A stretch of DNA of 14,817 nt from Saccoglossus kowalevskii (lineage: Eukaryota; Hemichordata; Enteropneusta; Harrimaniidae), in the NCBI RefSeq assembly GCF_000003605.2, contig NW_003134842.1, positions 192,326 through 207,142 on the forward strand, given 5' to 3'. Shown here in pieces: positions 1 to 9,800 of the stretch. Made by a program: the position numbers and the translations under genes. Every line of letters starts with the position of its first letter. The stretch's first letter is position 1. The notes under the pieces were generated by a model. The model had not been told where the DNA came from, searched no databases, and saw only the letters and a program-made list of their open reading frames with translations.

Positions 1-2
1 CG

Positions 3-906
3 GAAGAAAAAACGTTGCGCGCATTGCCACTATTTTTATCCGGTTTAGCATTTGATTGGCATAGGAATCTTTCACAACGAATTAAAACTACATTCACGGA
101 ACTAGAAACCGAGTTTAAAACCCATTTTCGCAGTAAATCTCCCAAATGGTTTGTATCTAAATCTCTGGATAATGTAAAACAACAGATATGTCAAAGTGCC
201 ACAGAATATGCGCGTGTTTTAACTTTAGAGATCGAGAAATCTAATGGCGACACCGAACAATTTACTTATCACGTTTCTTAAAGGTTTGCGAAGCGAGTAC
301 GCTCCGTATATCATTCTAAAAAATCCCAAAACCATGGAGGAGGCTTTGGATATATGTTATGAATATGAACTTATCGCACATACCAAAGAATCTGAACAAA
401 CCGTCGCACAACTAATTCCTGGCGTACCCAGTGCTAGCGCTAATAATCTGACCACCCACACACTTTCGACGAAACTGGATAAATTACAATTACAAATGGG
501 AGAAATCACAAAACATTTATCAGAGCTTCAGATGAGTAAAGACGAACAAAACATTATTGACAGTATAACCACATACATTCTCAGAGTACATCACACTCGC
601 GCACACCGCAACATTATCGACATCACTCTGACCATGGAGGTAGTCTCTTTTCTACCTCCATGCTCTGACTTGACAAAATCCGTTCCGAGGTTTTCACAAA
701 AGGCTGATGTATATGCCCAAGGAAGGAGTAATGGTACATTTTCTAGCCACCGTAAACCTTTGTACTGCTCAAATTGCCAAATGGTGGGTCACGCTACAGA
801 GAAATGCATGCATAGATCTAGCAAATATTCTGTTTTTTGCAACAGACCAGGTCACGACAATTCTGAATGTTGGTCTCGGCCTTCGCACTATAAACGACAG
901 TGTTAA
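3..906 (+). pseudogene. Ty3/gypsy-type Gag relic, partial at left edge, frameshifted
   Basis: A decayed capsid/nucleocapsid (Gag) gene of a Ty3/gypsy-like LTR retrotransposon. The first part is open from the left edge in one frame to 281 and carries the retrotransposon Gag pattern ALPLFLSGLAFDW, then a KQQ..SATEYA block. From about 244 to 906 the reading moves to another frame (LLITFLKGLRSEYAP, NPKTMEEALDICYEYE), so a frameshift lies near 244-281. A leucine-rich coiled-coil-like stretch follows at about 480-540. Near the end is one canonical CX2CX4HX4C zinc knuckle (CSNCQMVGHATEKC). A second knuckle has lost its first Cys (Ser in SVFCNRPGHDNSEC). The 560-690 section is poorly Gag-like; the next frame over reads Ser/His/Arg-rich, which hints at further indels. 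Protease and reverse transcriptase do not follow, so the copy is dead. Family assignment is by motif recognition. Confidence 0.85.
633..662. repeat. Perfect 11-bp inverted repeat inside the Gag relic
   Basis: The arms catggaggtag (633-643) and ctacctccatg (652-662) are exact reverse complements around an 8-base loop. The hairpin lies in the section of the Gag relic that no longer reads like Gag. The core accatggaggta also occurs at 1485-1496. No function is known; it may be a small local inverted duplication. Confidence 0.8.
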
Positions 907-1077
907 TCGTTCAACCAATAGTCTAAATAAATACTTTGCATGCGTTGTCATGACGGCATGTGGACTCCGCCAGTGAGGGCGTCGCCCCATAGCATCGTCA
1001 TGACAACATCAATGCAACTTGGTGACACTTGCTACCATGTTGAACAAAGTCCACACAACCCACAGTTTCATTAATTG

Positions 1078-1092
1078 ATTAAAGGGGAACCG
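1078..1092 (+). repeat. 15-bp inverted repeat, left copy
   Basis: This 15-mer (attaaaggggaaccg) is exactly reverse-complemented at 3477-3491. The pair spans about 2.4 kb. Similarity beyond the 15 bases is weak: an 8-base block, ggattagc, also recurs nearby in matching relative order. The pair could be old terminal inverted repeats or two insertions of one repeat in opposite orientation. Confidence 0.45.
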
Positions 1093-1721
1093 ATACTATA
1101 AATAAGGGTCAAGATAGCCACCGTATTAGTATGCTAATCCGAACCAAACTTCTAACATCGTGGCGGGAGCTCCGTGAAATGTGCCATTTACGATGTTTGG
1201 AGATCAAGCTGTGGTTCCAAATACATATCCACGGGGGCATGAATATGTACGCTGGCGATTACACTCGTCTGGTTGGGCTTTAGGTGTATAAATGTTGTTA
1301 TTTTCGGTCGAAACGTGGCGCGACCGGTAAAAATCACGAGTTTAAAATGGTGGCTAATGTATGCAAAATTCCTGTCAATCACAGTTTGAGTAAACGAAAA
1401 TGTAAATCCCCTAGATGTTTATTCAATCTACAAAGCTTGTTGGTTTACAAACAGCATTATCGTTACGTAGTTTGTATATGTCTAACCATGGAGGTAACGG
1501 TCTAACCATCGGTAACACTGGGACATGACGATGTAAGACATGAGTAAACAATGTCAATAACATTAGGTTACGGGCTTTCGGATATCCATTGCAATAAATT
1601 AAATGTAGAAGTAGAAAATAATTTCTCGTTGAGTTCAAAAGCACTAAAATAAAACCACACAAAAAATTCCCGTTGGAATGCAAACACAATACCCAAGTCA
1701 AAACAACACTCACTCCTGACC

Positions 1722-1787
1722 CACAATCTTACGAATTTTACCGTAGTCATTGACGCCTATTCAAGAGTACGATGTTTATTGTGGTTA
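1722..1787 (+). pseudogene. Possible retrotransposon integrase remnant
   Basis: A short open stretch contains VVIDAYSR. This matches the start of the integrase catalytic core of LTR retrotransposons, where a V-V-D-A-Y-S-[KR] block carries the first catalytic Asp. Hydrophobic and aromatic residues before it (NFT) fit weakly. Nothing after it matches, and a stop ends the frame soon after. The match is only about eight residues, so chance is possible. Its position 0.8 kb behind a Gag relic on the same strand supports a remnant of a heavily deleted gypsy element. Confidence 0.35.
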
Positions 1788-1827
1788 GCGTGAATGGGTA
1801 AAGCTTCGCGTCGACAATCAGCTGTTA

Positions 1828-1859
1828 TCACCGTAAAAATGTTAAATTAGTTACGGTGA
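1828..1859. repeat. 9-bp inverted repeat with 14-base loop
   Basis: tcaccgtaa (1828-1836) and ttacggtga (1851-1859) are perfect reverse complements. A related gttaccgtga occurs at about 1978. This is a structural observation only. Confidence 0.6.
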
Positions 1860-2423
1860 AACTAAATTGAAATTTACTTGCATTTCAGAACAGTTCAACG
1901 AGTTTACTTTTTGTACTTTATTAATAATCACTACCGAGTAATAATACTAATTTTGAAACGTAGCATGGTCGGATTGCGTTACCGTGATTATTTGCTACTA
2001 AGCAATGCAGTGTTCGTTTTTTAAAAACTTTTTTTAGGAACGCCAGAACGATGTTGGTTACTACTATGTGGACATTTTTCTTTTAATCATACGGCAAAGA
2101 CTTGTGTTTTCTAAGGGATGGAACATTTTGTATAACTTTCTAGACAGTCTGGAAAAAGGAAGGGGTACAGTGAATAAGTGTCAGACTGCAATGAGCTGCA
2201 AATGGTAGTTGTGTAATACTGGTAGGCGTGTAGGAAATAACCGTTCTGTTAGAGCATGGTTAGAGGTTCCAGGTTTCGGATATCAACAAGACATTGGCCT
2301 GACTTTCGTATGGTGTTACCCTTAAGGCTTTGTTTTATTTTTCGCGAAATACTTCGACAGGTCAAAACCACAAAATCAGATGTTTCCACAGCACACACCA
2401 CAGAATACAAGAAGTAAATATGC

Positions 2424-2440
2424 CATGCTTGAAAAGCATG
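2424..2440. repeat. 7-bp hairpin with 3-base loop
   Basis: catgctt and aagcatg are separated by gaa. This perfect small palindrome has no known role and may be chance. Confidence 0.5.
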
Positions 2441-3476
2441 AACAACCAGGTCTTGGCATAAGAAAATAAATCAGTTTTTGTTTCTGTATTTGACTGTCGG
2501 GCGAAACGGCACCCAGACAACACGTCACAGGCAGTTCCAATTCATATCTTTTACAACAAATCGTTTTCGTTCATGCGTCGCATATGTGTCCAGAAAATTT
2601 AATCGAGTGTATGTGTGTATTTATATTCTATTTTTGGATTCTTATTTATAATAAATACAACGCTGCAGAATGGTCGTTAAAATTGAGTCTACGGTAAAAT
2701 TGTTTTGACAGAACGCTCTTCTCCCCCTCACCGCTCATTTGATTTTGACTGTAAAGACAACCCGACGTTTACCCACCAGATCACAAGAACTCAAATCTCA
2801 CACGAGATACAAGCCGGTACCACCCGTGTACATACGGGCTAGGCTTCACGGAAGACAAAGCTGTACATTTTGATTTTCCACACGAGTGTCGTAAACAGGT
2901 TACAAGATAAGCCCGTGATGTCGCGGCGACTTTTCTTTACTAATGATTTTGATAACCTGTACTTATAATATACAGTTTTCACACTTGTTATATTAGCAGT
3001 CTGGAGGAGTAGTATGTATACAGAATGTGCATAGGAAGTTTCGTTCTCAGGTTTACTGTATACGAGATCAGTACCGTCAATAGACCGACGCAACTGAAAC
3101 AGACAAATAAACTTGAGTCGGCGGATTTTCTTCGCGACCGTTTAGCAACAATCTGGTCGTGTGTATCCGGTGGACTCCCGCCTTTTCTTGTTGGCCATCA
3201 TCAACTTGAATTAGTTCCGCGTCATATTTTTCCGACGATGTATAAATTACCGAGCACGCGATGTTTCAAATCATGGCACATGAAGACTGCTCTGTATTTG
3301 TTTGAAATTCAATTGCTATGTTAAACAACCAAATTGTAATCCGTTCTTAGAATGTTTATATCAGTTGTTGTTTTGTGGGATTAGCGGTACAGGGGGAAAG
3401 ATAAGCATTCATTTACTCAGTGGACAGAGGCGGAGTTAATTACCCATGAGCACTTGGTGCAATCCAAGGGATTGAG

Positions 3477-3491
3477 CGGTTCCCCTTTAAT
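3477..3491 (-). repeat. 15-bp inverted repeat, right copy
   Basis: This is the exact reverse complement of 1078-1092 and lies just upstream of the BEL/Pao Gag relic. The meaning of the pair is unresolved. Confidence 0.45.
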
Positions 3492-3639
3492 TGAAGTATA
3501 TCCATCCCTATCTCTTGCAGCTATTTAAATGGCAGATATGTCATTTTGAGCTGGAAACTGTCGATGTTTATGACTTATATTTAATGTCTTTACGTTTTTA
3601 CCACCATTTTGAGTTTATTGTTTTACCAATTCATGCATG

Positions 3640-4454
3640 TTATGCCCACATAAGGCCAAACGATTAATAAATGGCTTTCCTATACCCGCTGACAATTACA
3701 ATCTAGCATTCGACCTGTTCAACAAAAAATATGGTCAACCGCTGAAAATTATTAAAGTCCACATGTCATCCCTGTGGTCACTTCCGGATTATAATGCAGC
3801 CAGCCTGTGAGAATACCACGACGAAATTGAAACTACAGTAAGAGCAATAAAAGGTCTCGGTCGAGATGAACAGTACAAGAATATATTAATTCCAATATTG
3901 TTATCAAAAGTTGCATTTTTTTACAATAAATGACACGTTCCAAAATTGTACACTAGATTCTCTCAACAAAGCCATACATTGATTGAGTGTCGGACATGAC
4001 TTCCATATGTTCATCCATAACTCTGTCGCTACCTCTAATATCTGGACAAACACTCGCCCAAGCAACGCAGGTGAAGTCTTGTTTCACGGTTCAGCACATC
4101 GTAAACCCCGCTACCCAAACCCGCTGTACCGCTAGTCATAGATTGAATTCACTGACTCCAACTCACCGAAGTGCTGAATCGCCAAATGAATCTACCCATC
4201 GATCGACCAACTCGAGATTTACTCAACTATCTTGTGCATATTGCAAAGGACGACATTTATAGATGAGCTGTCAAACTATACTATCCCTTAAAGACCGCCT
4301 GGACTATGTGAAGCATAACAAACTGTGTTACAATCGTTTAGGTCACCACGAAGTTAAAGTATATCATTTGCAGAACACTTGTAAACGATGCAAGGGTAAA
4401 CATTATACATCATTGCACTTAGACACCAAAATTATCAAAATCGGACCATTATAA
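3640..4454 (+). pseudogene. BEL/Pao retrotransposon Gag relic with zinc knuckles
   Basis: A decayed BEL/Pao-superfamily Gag. In one frame from about 3646 to 3999 it reads the Pao Gag (DUF1759-like) pattern: GFPIPADNYNLAFDLFNKKY, then GQPLKIIKVHM, an LPDYNAASL...YHDEIE block and a GLGRDEQY...LIPILLSK block. TGA stops interrupt it at 3808 and 3931. The reading then shifts frame, and at about 4224-4454 shows the typical Pao array of three Cys/His knuckles. The first is CAYCKGRH...C, with a TAG at 4260-4262 between its His and last Cys. The second, after KLCYN, has Arg (in NRLG) and Tyr (in VYHLQ) where Cys is expected. The third (CKRCKGKHYTSLH) is intact. No protease or pol follows. Two in-frame stops, a frame change, a knuckle stop and two lost Cys mark an old inactive copy. 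Confidence 0.85.
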
Positions 4455-4780
4455 CAGATTTTATGATTTTGACCCTTCACGAAAAGTGCGTTGACCCTTT
4501 CACATTTTCGGTCATTGTGACGTAATACAAGGTCAGAAATAGGTCAAAATATATATTTTTCGACTCTACTCATCAAGACGAGTAGAATGATATGCATCTT
4601 AAAAGGATTGGACCATTTTTGAATTTTGACCCAGAAATTGGGTTTTAGGCAAAAAATGGGCAAAAAATTATTTTTAAGTTTGGCATCGCCCCTGACGTGA
4701 AACCTTACTATACAAGAATGTGATTTAGCATAGATGCCTGTTAGTAACAAAAAATGCCGAAAACAAAATTTGAACACTTA
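4444..4780. repeat. Repeat-like block with internal hairpin
   Basis: AT-rich, low-coding sequence directly behind the Pao Gag relic. Two sub-blocks both start with ggacca and end with attttgaccc (about 4443-4473 and 4609-4632), which looks like a degenerate direct repeat. Between them is an inverted repeat, ctactcatc/gacgagtag (4566-4585), with one weak pair in the stem. The layout suggests a non-autonomous insertion or satellite-like unit, but no terminal repeats or target duplication could be fixed. The 4544-4777 minus frame across it is phenylalanine- and lysine-rich and unrecognised. Confidence 0.4.
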
Positions 4781-4968
4781 AAATCCTTCAAATTCGTACA
4801 GATATTCGCAAAAGAAGAAAAAGAACATTCCGAGTACAAAACATCAAAGCAAATCCTATGTTAGAGGGAAGTATACAAGATTTCGAACATAGGTTAAAAA
4901 TTTACCCGGAGATTCACCAGCGTGATCGCCGGAGAGACTCTCGAAAGAAGTTGAAACTCGGAGATTGA
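4774..4968 (+). other. Unidentified short basic open frame
   Basis: The frame is open from a stop at 4771 to a TGA at 4966 (64 sense codons). The translation is strongly basic, with RKRRKR near residue 15 and RDRRRDSRKK near the end. The only in-frame ATG is at 4858, which would give about 36 residues. The composition resembles a nucleic-acid-binding tail, but I recognise no family. It may be a fragment of a transposon ORF or chance in AT/purine-rich DNA. Confidence 0.2.
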
Positions 4969-6155
4969 AAAATAATCCTTTTTGCGTTTATCTTATGATT
5001 ATGGAAACAATATGCTCTTATTGTTCGATTTTATTAAGCCTAAACATCGTACGTGTAAACACGTGACCATCTGTCACTTATAACGTTTTATGCTGCAGCA
5101 TGCGTACCTAATTTCAATTCAAGCGCGAGTGCGATTTCTTGTATTTAGAGTAATTGACAAGTTTTCAATGTTATAGGTGATTTGAAAATCTAAATTGTCA
5201 TTATGCAGATAAACTATAACTGATATACCTACTGTGATATGATCACATCAGAGAATTGTACATGTGCAATAAATATCAATCAAGTAATCGAAATGTTGAT
5301 ATGTAAATTATCATAGCCAATTTGTCTTCACTTAGCCATTACCCGAGTCTCATTGATATTTCTTCACATATGGCCGGTATATGCTAACGTTACATTTCGA
5401 TGTGAATGTGTTCTTCCGACTCTTACATCCACCAAGAGAAAAAGGTGTTATTAGTTTCTGGACTAGTGTGTGCTTAGACCTGAAAACGGCACTATGCTGA
5501 CTGTGTTAAACATTTATTTTATTTTTAAAGTACAATATGGTGAGAGAAGTCACGTGACCGGAAACGGCAATGAGCAACATGTCTTTACGCAAAATCCAAG
5601 ATGGCAACCAAACCAGGTGACTGATCATTTATTTTATTTCCTATATAAAAAACTTTGGACATAAATACTACATGTATAATTTCAAGTCGATTGGTGAAGG
5701 CGCACACAAAAAACAACAAAATGCTAATTGTTTAGCCCCCAAAAAAGATCCAACTACAAAACTGGTAAATATTATTTTAGTTTTCTTGTGTCATAAATAC
5801 TGCATGCACAATTGATTTGTTAAAGCACGCATGAACAACAAAGCTGAACATGTTCGCCATTTTCGCCGGAAATCCAAGATGGCGGTCAAATCACGAGTTA
5901 ATTATCTTTCTAGAGAGTTTCAACATAGCAAAACTATTTTCTGTTCAGGAGAAATCTAAAATGACGGCCAGTCTACGTGTTCAATCATAAAGAGATTTGA
6001 AAACAGTAATGCCCTCTAAGCCGTATCAAGACTTACGCACTGTGATATTGTATGCATCATCAACATACACGGATGTTGTTCACTTACAATGTTAAATTTG
6101 ATAATAATTAGGATTAACATAAATATCGTATACCCAGTAATTATATTCAGATTAA
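4969..6155. other. AT-rich intergenic stretch with dispersed short repeats
   Basis: No convincing gene. aaatccaagatggc occurs at 5592-5605 and 5870-5883, with a diverged version near 5945. cataaatact followed by (a/g)catg occurs at 5660 and 5792. tgtgat/atcaca forms a small palindrome at 5233-5247. The open frame at 5470-5664 lies in this repeat material and is not credible as a gene. Confidence 0.5.
5592..5883 (+). repeat. Degenerate internal direct repeats
   Basis: Two exact 14-base copies of aaatccaagatggc lie 278 bases apart. Between them are two copies of cataaatact(a/g)catg lying 132 bases apart. All are on the same strand. The arrangement suggests an old interspersed repeat or duplicated segment. 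It is not long enough to classify. Confidence 0.4.
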
Positions 6156-6161
6156 TTTATT
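6156..6161 (-). terminator. Candidate polyadenylation signal for the methyltransferase gene
   Basis: AATAAA on the minus strand (tttatt as given), about 400 bases past the stop codon at 6563. It is the first canonical hexamer I found downstream, so a 3' UTR of about 0.4 kb would be implied. This is inference without transcript data. Confidence 0.3.
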
Positions 6162-6562
6162 TTCATTGAGTAACCTGTGGAGAAGATACATTTTTCTCGG
6201 CAGAAAGGCTGTACCAGTTACTGAAATACAATAGTACCCAAAGATGTCTAAGCCACATATTGTATTCATTGGCAGTAATATAATAGCAATATACTGCAAT
6301 TGTTAAAGAGAAACAAATTTAAATGTAAGACAAATTACTTGAATTCATCAATTACCCTATAGTTACCACTTTTGCTCTACTCATTGCTGACACATTTTGA
6401 ATAATGATCATATACTAAAAATTCGATTATTTGATGAATGCGAATATATGACAATTTTCTATGCCACACATTGCCATTTTTACTATATAATGAGCACTTT
6501 GACCAGATGACCTTCCTTTTTGGCTTACAATTAATCATAGTTCTCGTAATTTGTACAATACA

Positions 6563-6871
6563 CTAATTCATAAACTTCGAATTCACAAAAAACACTTCAA
6601 TGCAGCCTGAGTGTGTACCCAGGTCATCGAAATTGAACTGACCACACGAATAGGGAACTTCGTGAACATTCCATAGGTAAAAACCATGATCATTGAAAGC
6701 CATTAAAATGTTTTTATTTATGTCTTGAAATTTGTGTTCTTGGTCTCTAAATCCAATGTGAAACTCGAATGCTAGTTGTTTCACATTATTAAGTACACCA
6801 GTTTGCAACATCTGTGGTATTGCGGCGTACTCCGATTTCTCGATGTCAAACTTCAAGTACTCAATGATTCT
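6563..6871 (-). CDS. Methyltransferase exon 6: C-terminal end and stop
   Basis: The acceptor is tatttccag, phase 0. The exon has 102 codons then TAG at 6563-6565. It opens with RIIEYLKFDIEKSEY, the conserved strand with an acidic pair, and NVKQLAFEFHI, and ends in CIEVFFVNSKF. The open frame continues ten codons upstream of the acceptor only by read-through of the intron. Confidence 0.92.
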   Translation of the reverse strand, partial: RIIEYLKFDIEKSEYAAIPQMLQTGVLNNVKQLAFEFHIGFRDQEHKFQDINKNILMAFNDHGFYLWNVHEVPYSCGQFNFDDLGTHSGCIEVFFVNSKFMN

Positions 6872-9800
6872 CTGGAAATAATTGTCAAAATAAAGTGACA
6901 ATTTAGTGCAAAATATCTAAAAGTAAAATTATGTGTGTTATTATATAAGCATTCCGCGACTAACGTATAGTGACGATTTGTAAAGTAAAAAAAAACGTCA
7001 ATGGACATCATTTGGACAGCCGTTAAGTGCATATACTTACATCAGTGTGATCATTCTCTTCAAATATTTTATCAAGCGAACGCATTTTCCAATGTTGTTG
7101 CTGACCGTTCACAGTTCTGACAACATCATCTGAGTTATATGCGTCGAGGCCAGTATTGAAGAACCATACTCTTTCAGAATGTTTATGGTCAGGTAAACCT
7201 ATCCTGGAATATACATATGAATCAATAAAATGTTTGTTTTTTAGGTGAACTTGTTTTGACTAAAATTAAATGTTTAGTTTCTGAGCAGAGGGCCGACGAA
7301 TACTGTGTGACCGTCTGTTCTTTCATACGTATCTTTTGTCAGTTATATTGTATGGCGACATTATATAAACTATATGTTCTGATGTTAGTTTAGTGTTATA
7401 ATAACGATCAAGAAAGAGTATTGGTTCGAGTACATGCTGCACAGCTATTTGTAAACAATAGATAATTCTGGTACTCAAAACTCGGTATCTAGAATTAAAT
7501 ATGTACACATACCTCAGTGTAGAAAACATTTGACTTTACAAATTTTAAGTAAACACTATCCGCATTATAAATCTTCATTTATTATATTAAGTTTGAGTTC
7601 ACTCAAGTAGATACAGCAATGAGAACCTGCAAACTTGGTGGATACATTATGGAAATTGTGGGATCTTATAAGATTTTAATTCCAGATCAGGTTTTAATTG
7701 TCTAACTGGCGACCATTTTGTTTGAATAAATCTCTGACATGACCAATCATGTTCATTCTGTATTTATACATCATAAAAAATCACATATGGAATTTACTAT
7801 GTTCGTCAACCCGATTCAAGATAGCAAAATGGTGGTCATTTTATTGTTAATGTTATTGTTATTGTTGCATAAGAATCAAACATTTATATAAGTAAGTATC
7901 GAATCTCGTTTAATCATAGAAAGTTAAAGTATCCTATCATATATTACATAAATAATTCTCGAATTTTGTGACTGTGTTGTGCGTTTTCTATTGTGGCTTA
8001 AATTACATTGTGGCTTACACTATGTAGTGAGGGATTACAGGTGGCAGCTGAGCAAGCACAATACTGGTAATACCACTGAGGTTTAGGCTAGAACAGTCCC
8101 TTCAAAAAAAACTATAACAAATTACATATTGTGCAATGTCCACCAGACATTAGTGATTGTTAATTTATGAGCAATTCCAAAGTGTTTCCGTCTCCCACCA
8201 ATTCTATACTTACGATGGGTCATGTGAATACACGTTACATCCAGACTTTGACATCTCCTCGTCAAAGGTCCAGTCTGTTCTGATTCTAATAAATACATAG
8301 ATAAGTGTGAGTGTTATTAGTGTTAAATATGATAATGACATTTGCATTAGCAAACATTTCACAAGCGGCGCTTTCTTCTGATTGCTGGTTATATATACAT
8401 TATATTACATACATTGGCGCAGTCAGTAAACTAATTTAAAAACTATGAGGTTATTATCATGACATAGATATGACTGTATCGATTTTATTATGTCAATATG
8501 TAACGTTACATGGATCGAAACAGTTCTAACGTCATTTTGTACTGCTTGGTTGTTTCAACCCAGAGAGCTATTTAATAACAAATGCAAATTTTGGTTTGGC
8601 GGGTTATTTTACAATGTACATATGATAAAAAAGATGTATTTCAAATATATAGGAGGTTAGTAATCATACCCAAAAGAATACACAACACAGTCGTCGAAAT
8701 TTGGCTTAATTTTATCATCAAAACACACAAACCACCCGCCATCTTCAGGTAGTTGAGTTCCAACTCGTCGAAAATTATTGCAATAAAAACGTGGCTTTTG
8801 GAAAACATTCAAATTATATATGAAACGTAGAAATTCTTTTCCTGCATCTGGTGCCGAGTTGTGTACATGCAGCGTAGCTGATGGTTTTTCCTCCGATACG
8901 TTACTTTGTTTCTTCAAGACGTTTGTTTCAAATACATGTCTCTCCATGGTCTGTAATGACAAATCATCACTTAAGTGTTATACTCTGATGGACCGTCCAG
9001 TTCACATGATTCAGTAACAATATATGCAATTTATTCGACCAACAGTGTTCACATTGTACATTCTCATTATTCATTGCAGAAGCCATTATATTGATGCCAA
9101 TATCTGCATTGCAAAATTCACGTTGTAATCAACGACCCAGAACGTTTGGTGACCAAACATTCAATCGTGTATGAGCTCGGGAAACTCATACATCATGTCA
9201 GTGAAAGGGAACAGAAAAAAACGAAACAAGCAATCAAATTGATTGAAGATGCGCTTTATAGTTTATATTTTAACAACTCTGAACAAATGGCTAATAAGGT
9301 ATGTGCTAAAATTAAACCTCATAGATTGACTCAACACACATCAAATCGCGTACCAACATATGCTTTATGAATGTTCATGTCAGACAGCAGATATACACGG
9401 AGTATAATAACTATTTATTTACCGAGGCACCATTTGTTGCTATAGATTTTTTCTCCGGCTGAGTGGCTTCACAATGGCACGTCACGTTTCTACTTCTGAG
9501 ATCTATTAATTTGATTGAAAGACTTACTAGTTAGATCTTGTGTATGTTTCATATTCACATGTGTAGGGATGGGGGTTATACAGCGACATGATTCATTCAC
9601 AGACAGCTTCATATATGATTCTATCATATATCTAGATTAGTCATAGCTGACGTCAGAAAATAATTCCTCAGTTTATTTCTTAGTCACGTTACCATTGCTG
9701 CTACTGCCGCGTTTTCATAATCGAACAAAACATTGGTTATCGGACATAATGCAACACTTTTGACCAGAAGCTAAAACTCGTGCGAGTTCTATAACCAACA

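Larger units (their letters stand above)
907..3639. other. Long stretch without a convincing gene
   Basis: About 2.7 kb between the two Gag relics. I see no protease, RNase H or long pol frame. It holds an integrase-like nonapeptide near 1743, short hairpins at 1828-1859 and 2424-2440, and an imperfect tandem duplication at 1481-1516 (tctaaccat...ggtaac twice). It also holds two 15-base inverted copies at 1078-1092 and 3477-3491. Open frames at 1284-1505 (plus), 1423-1713 (minus), 2839-3093 (minus) and 3025-3324 (plus) encode nothing I recognise and look like chance. The stretch is probably degenerate transposon and intergenic DNA. Confidence 0.6.

Noticed and set aside
3025-3324. 99-codon plus-strand frame as a gene
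   Set aside because: No recognisable motif, no splice context and no supporting neighbours; similar lengths arise by chance in this much sequence.
7420-7440. tRNA/SINE B-box-like string ggttcgagtac
   Set aside because: No matching A box at the right distance and no cloverleaf arms; other similar strings near 10894 and 11141 fail the same test.
9526-9614. Alternative exon between methyltransferase exons 1 and 2 (donor ACTA|GTAAGT)
   Set aside because: It is open, but it enters and leaves in phase 1, so it could be a cassette exon; it is not needed and has no similarity to the family.
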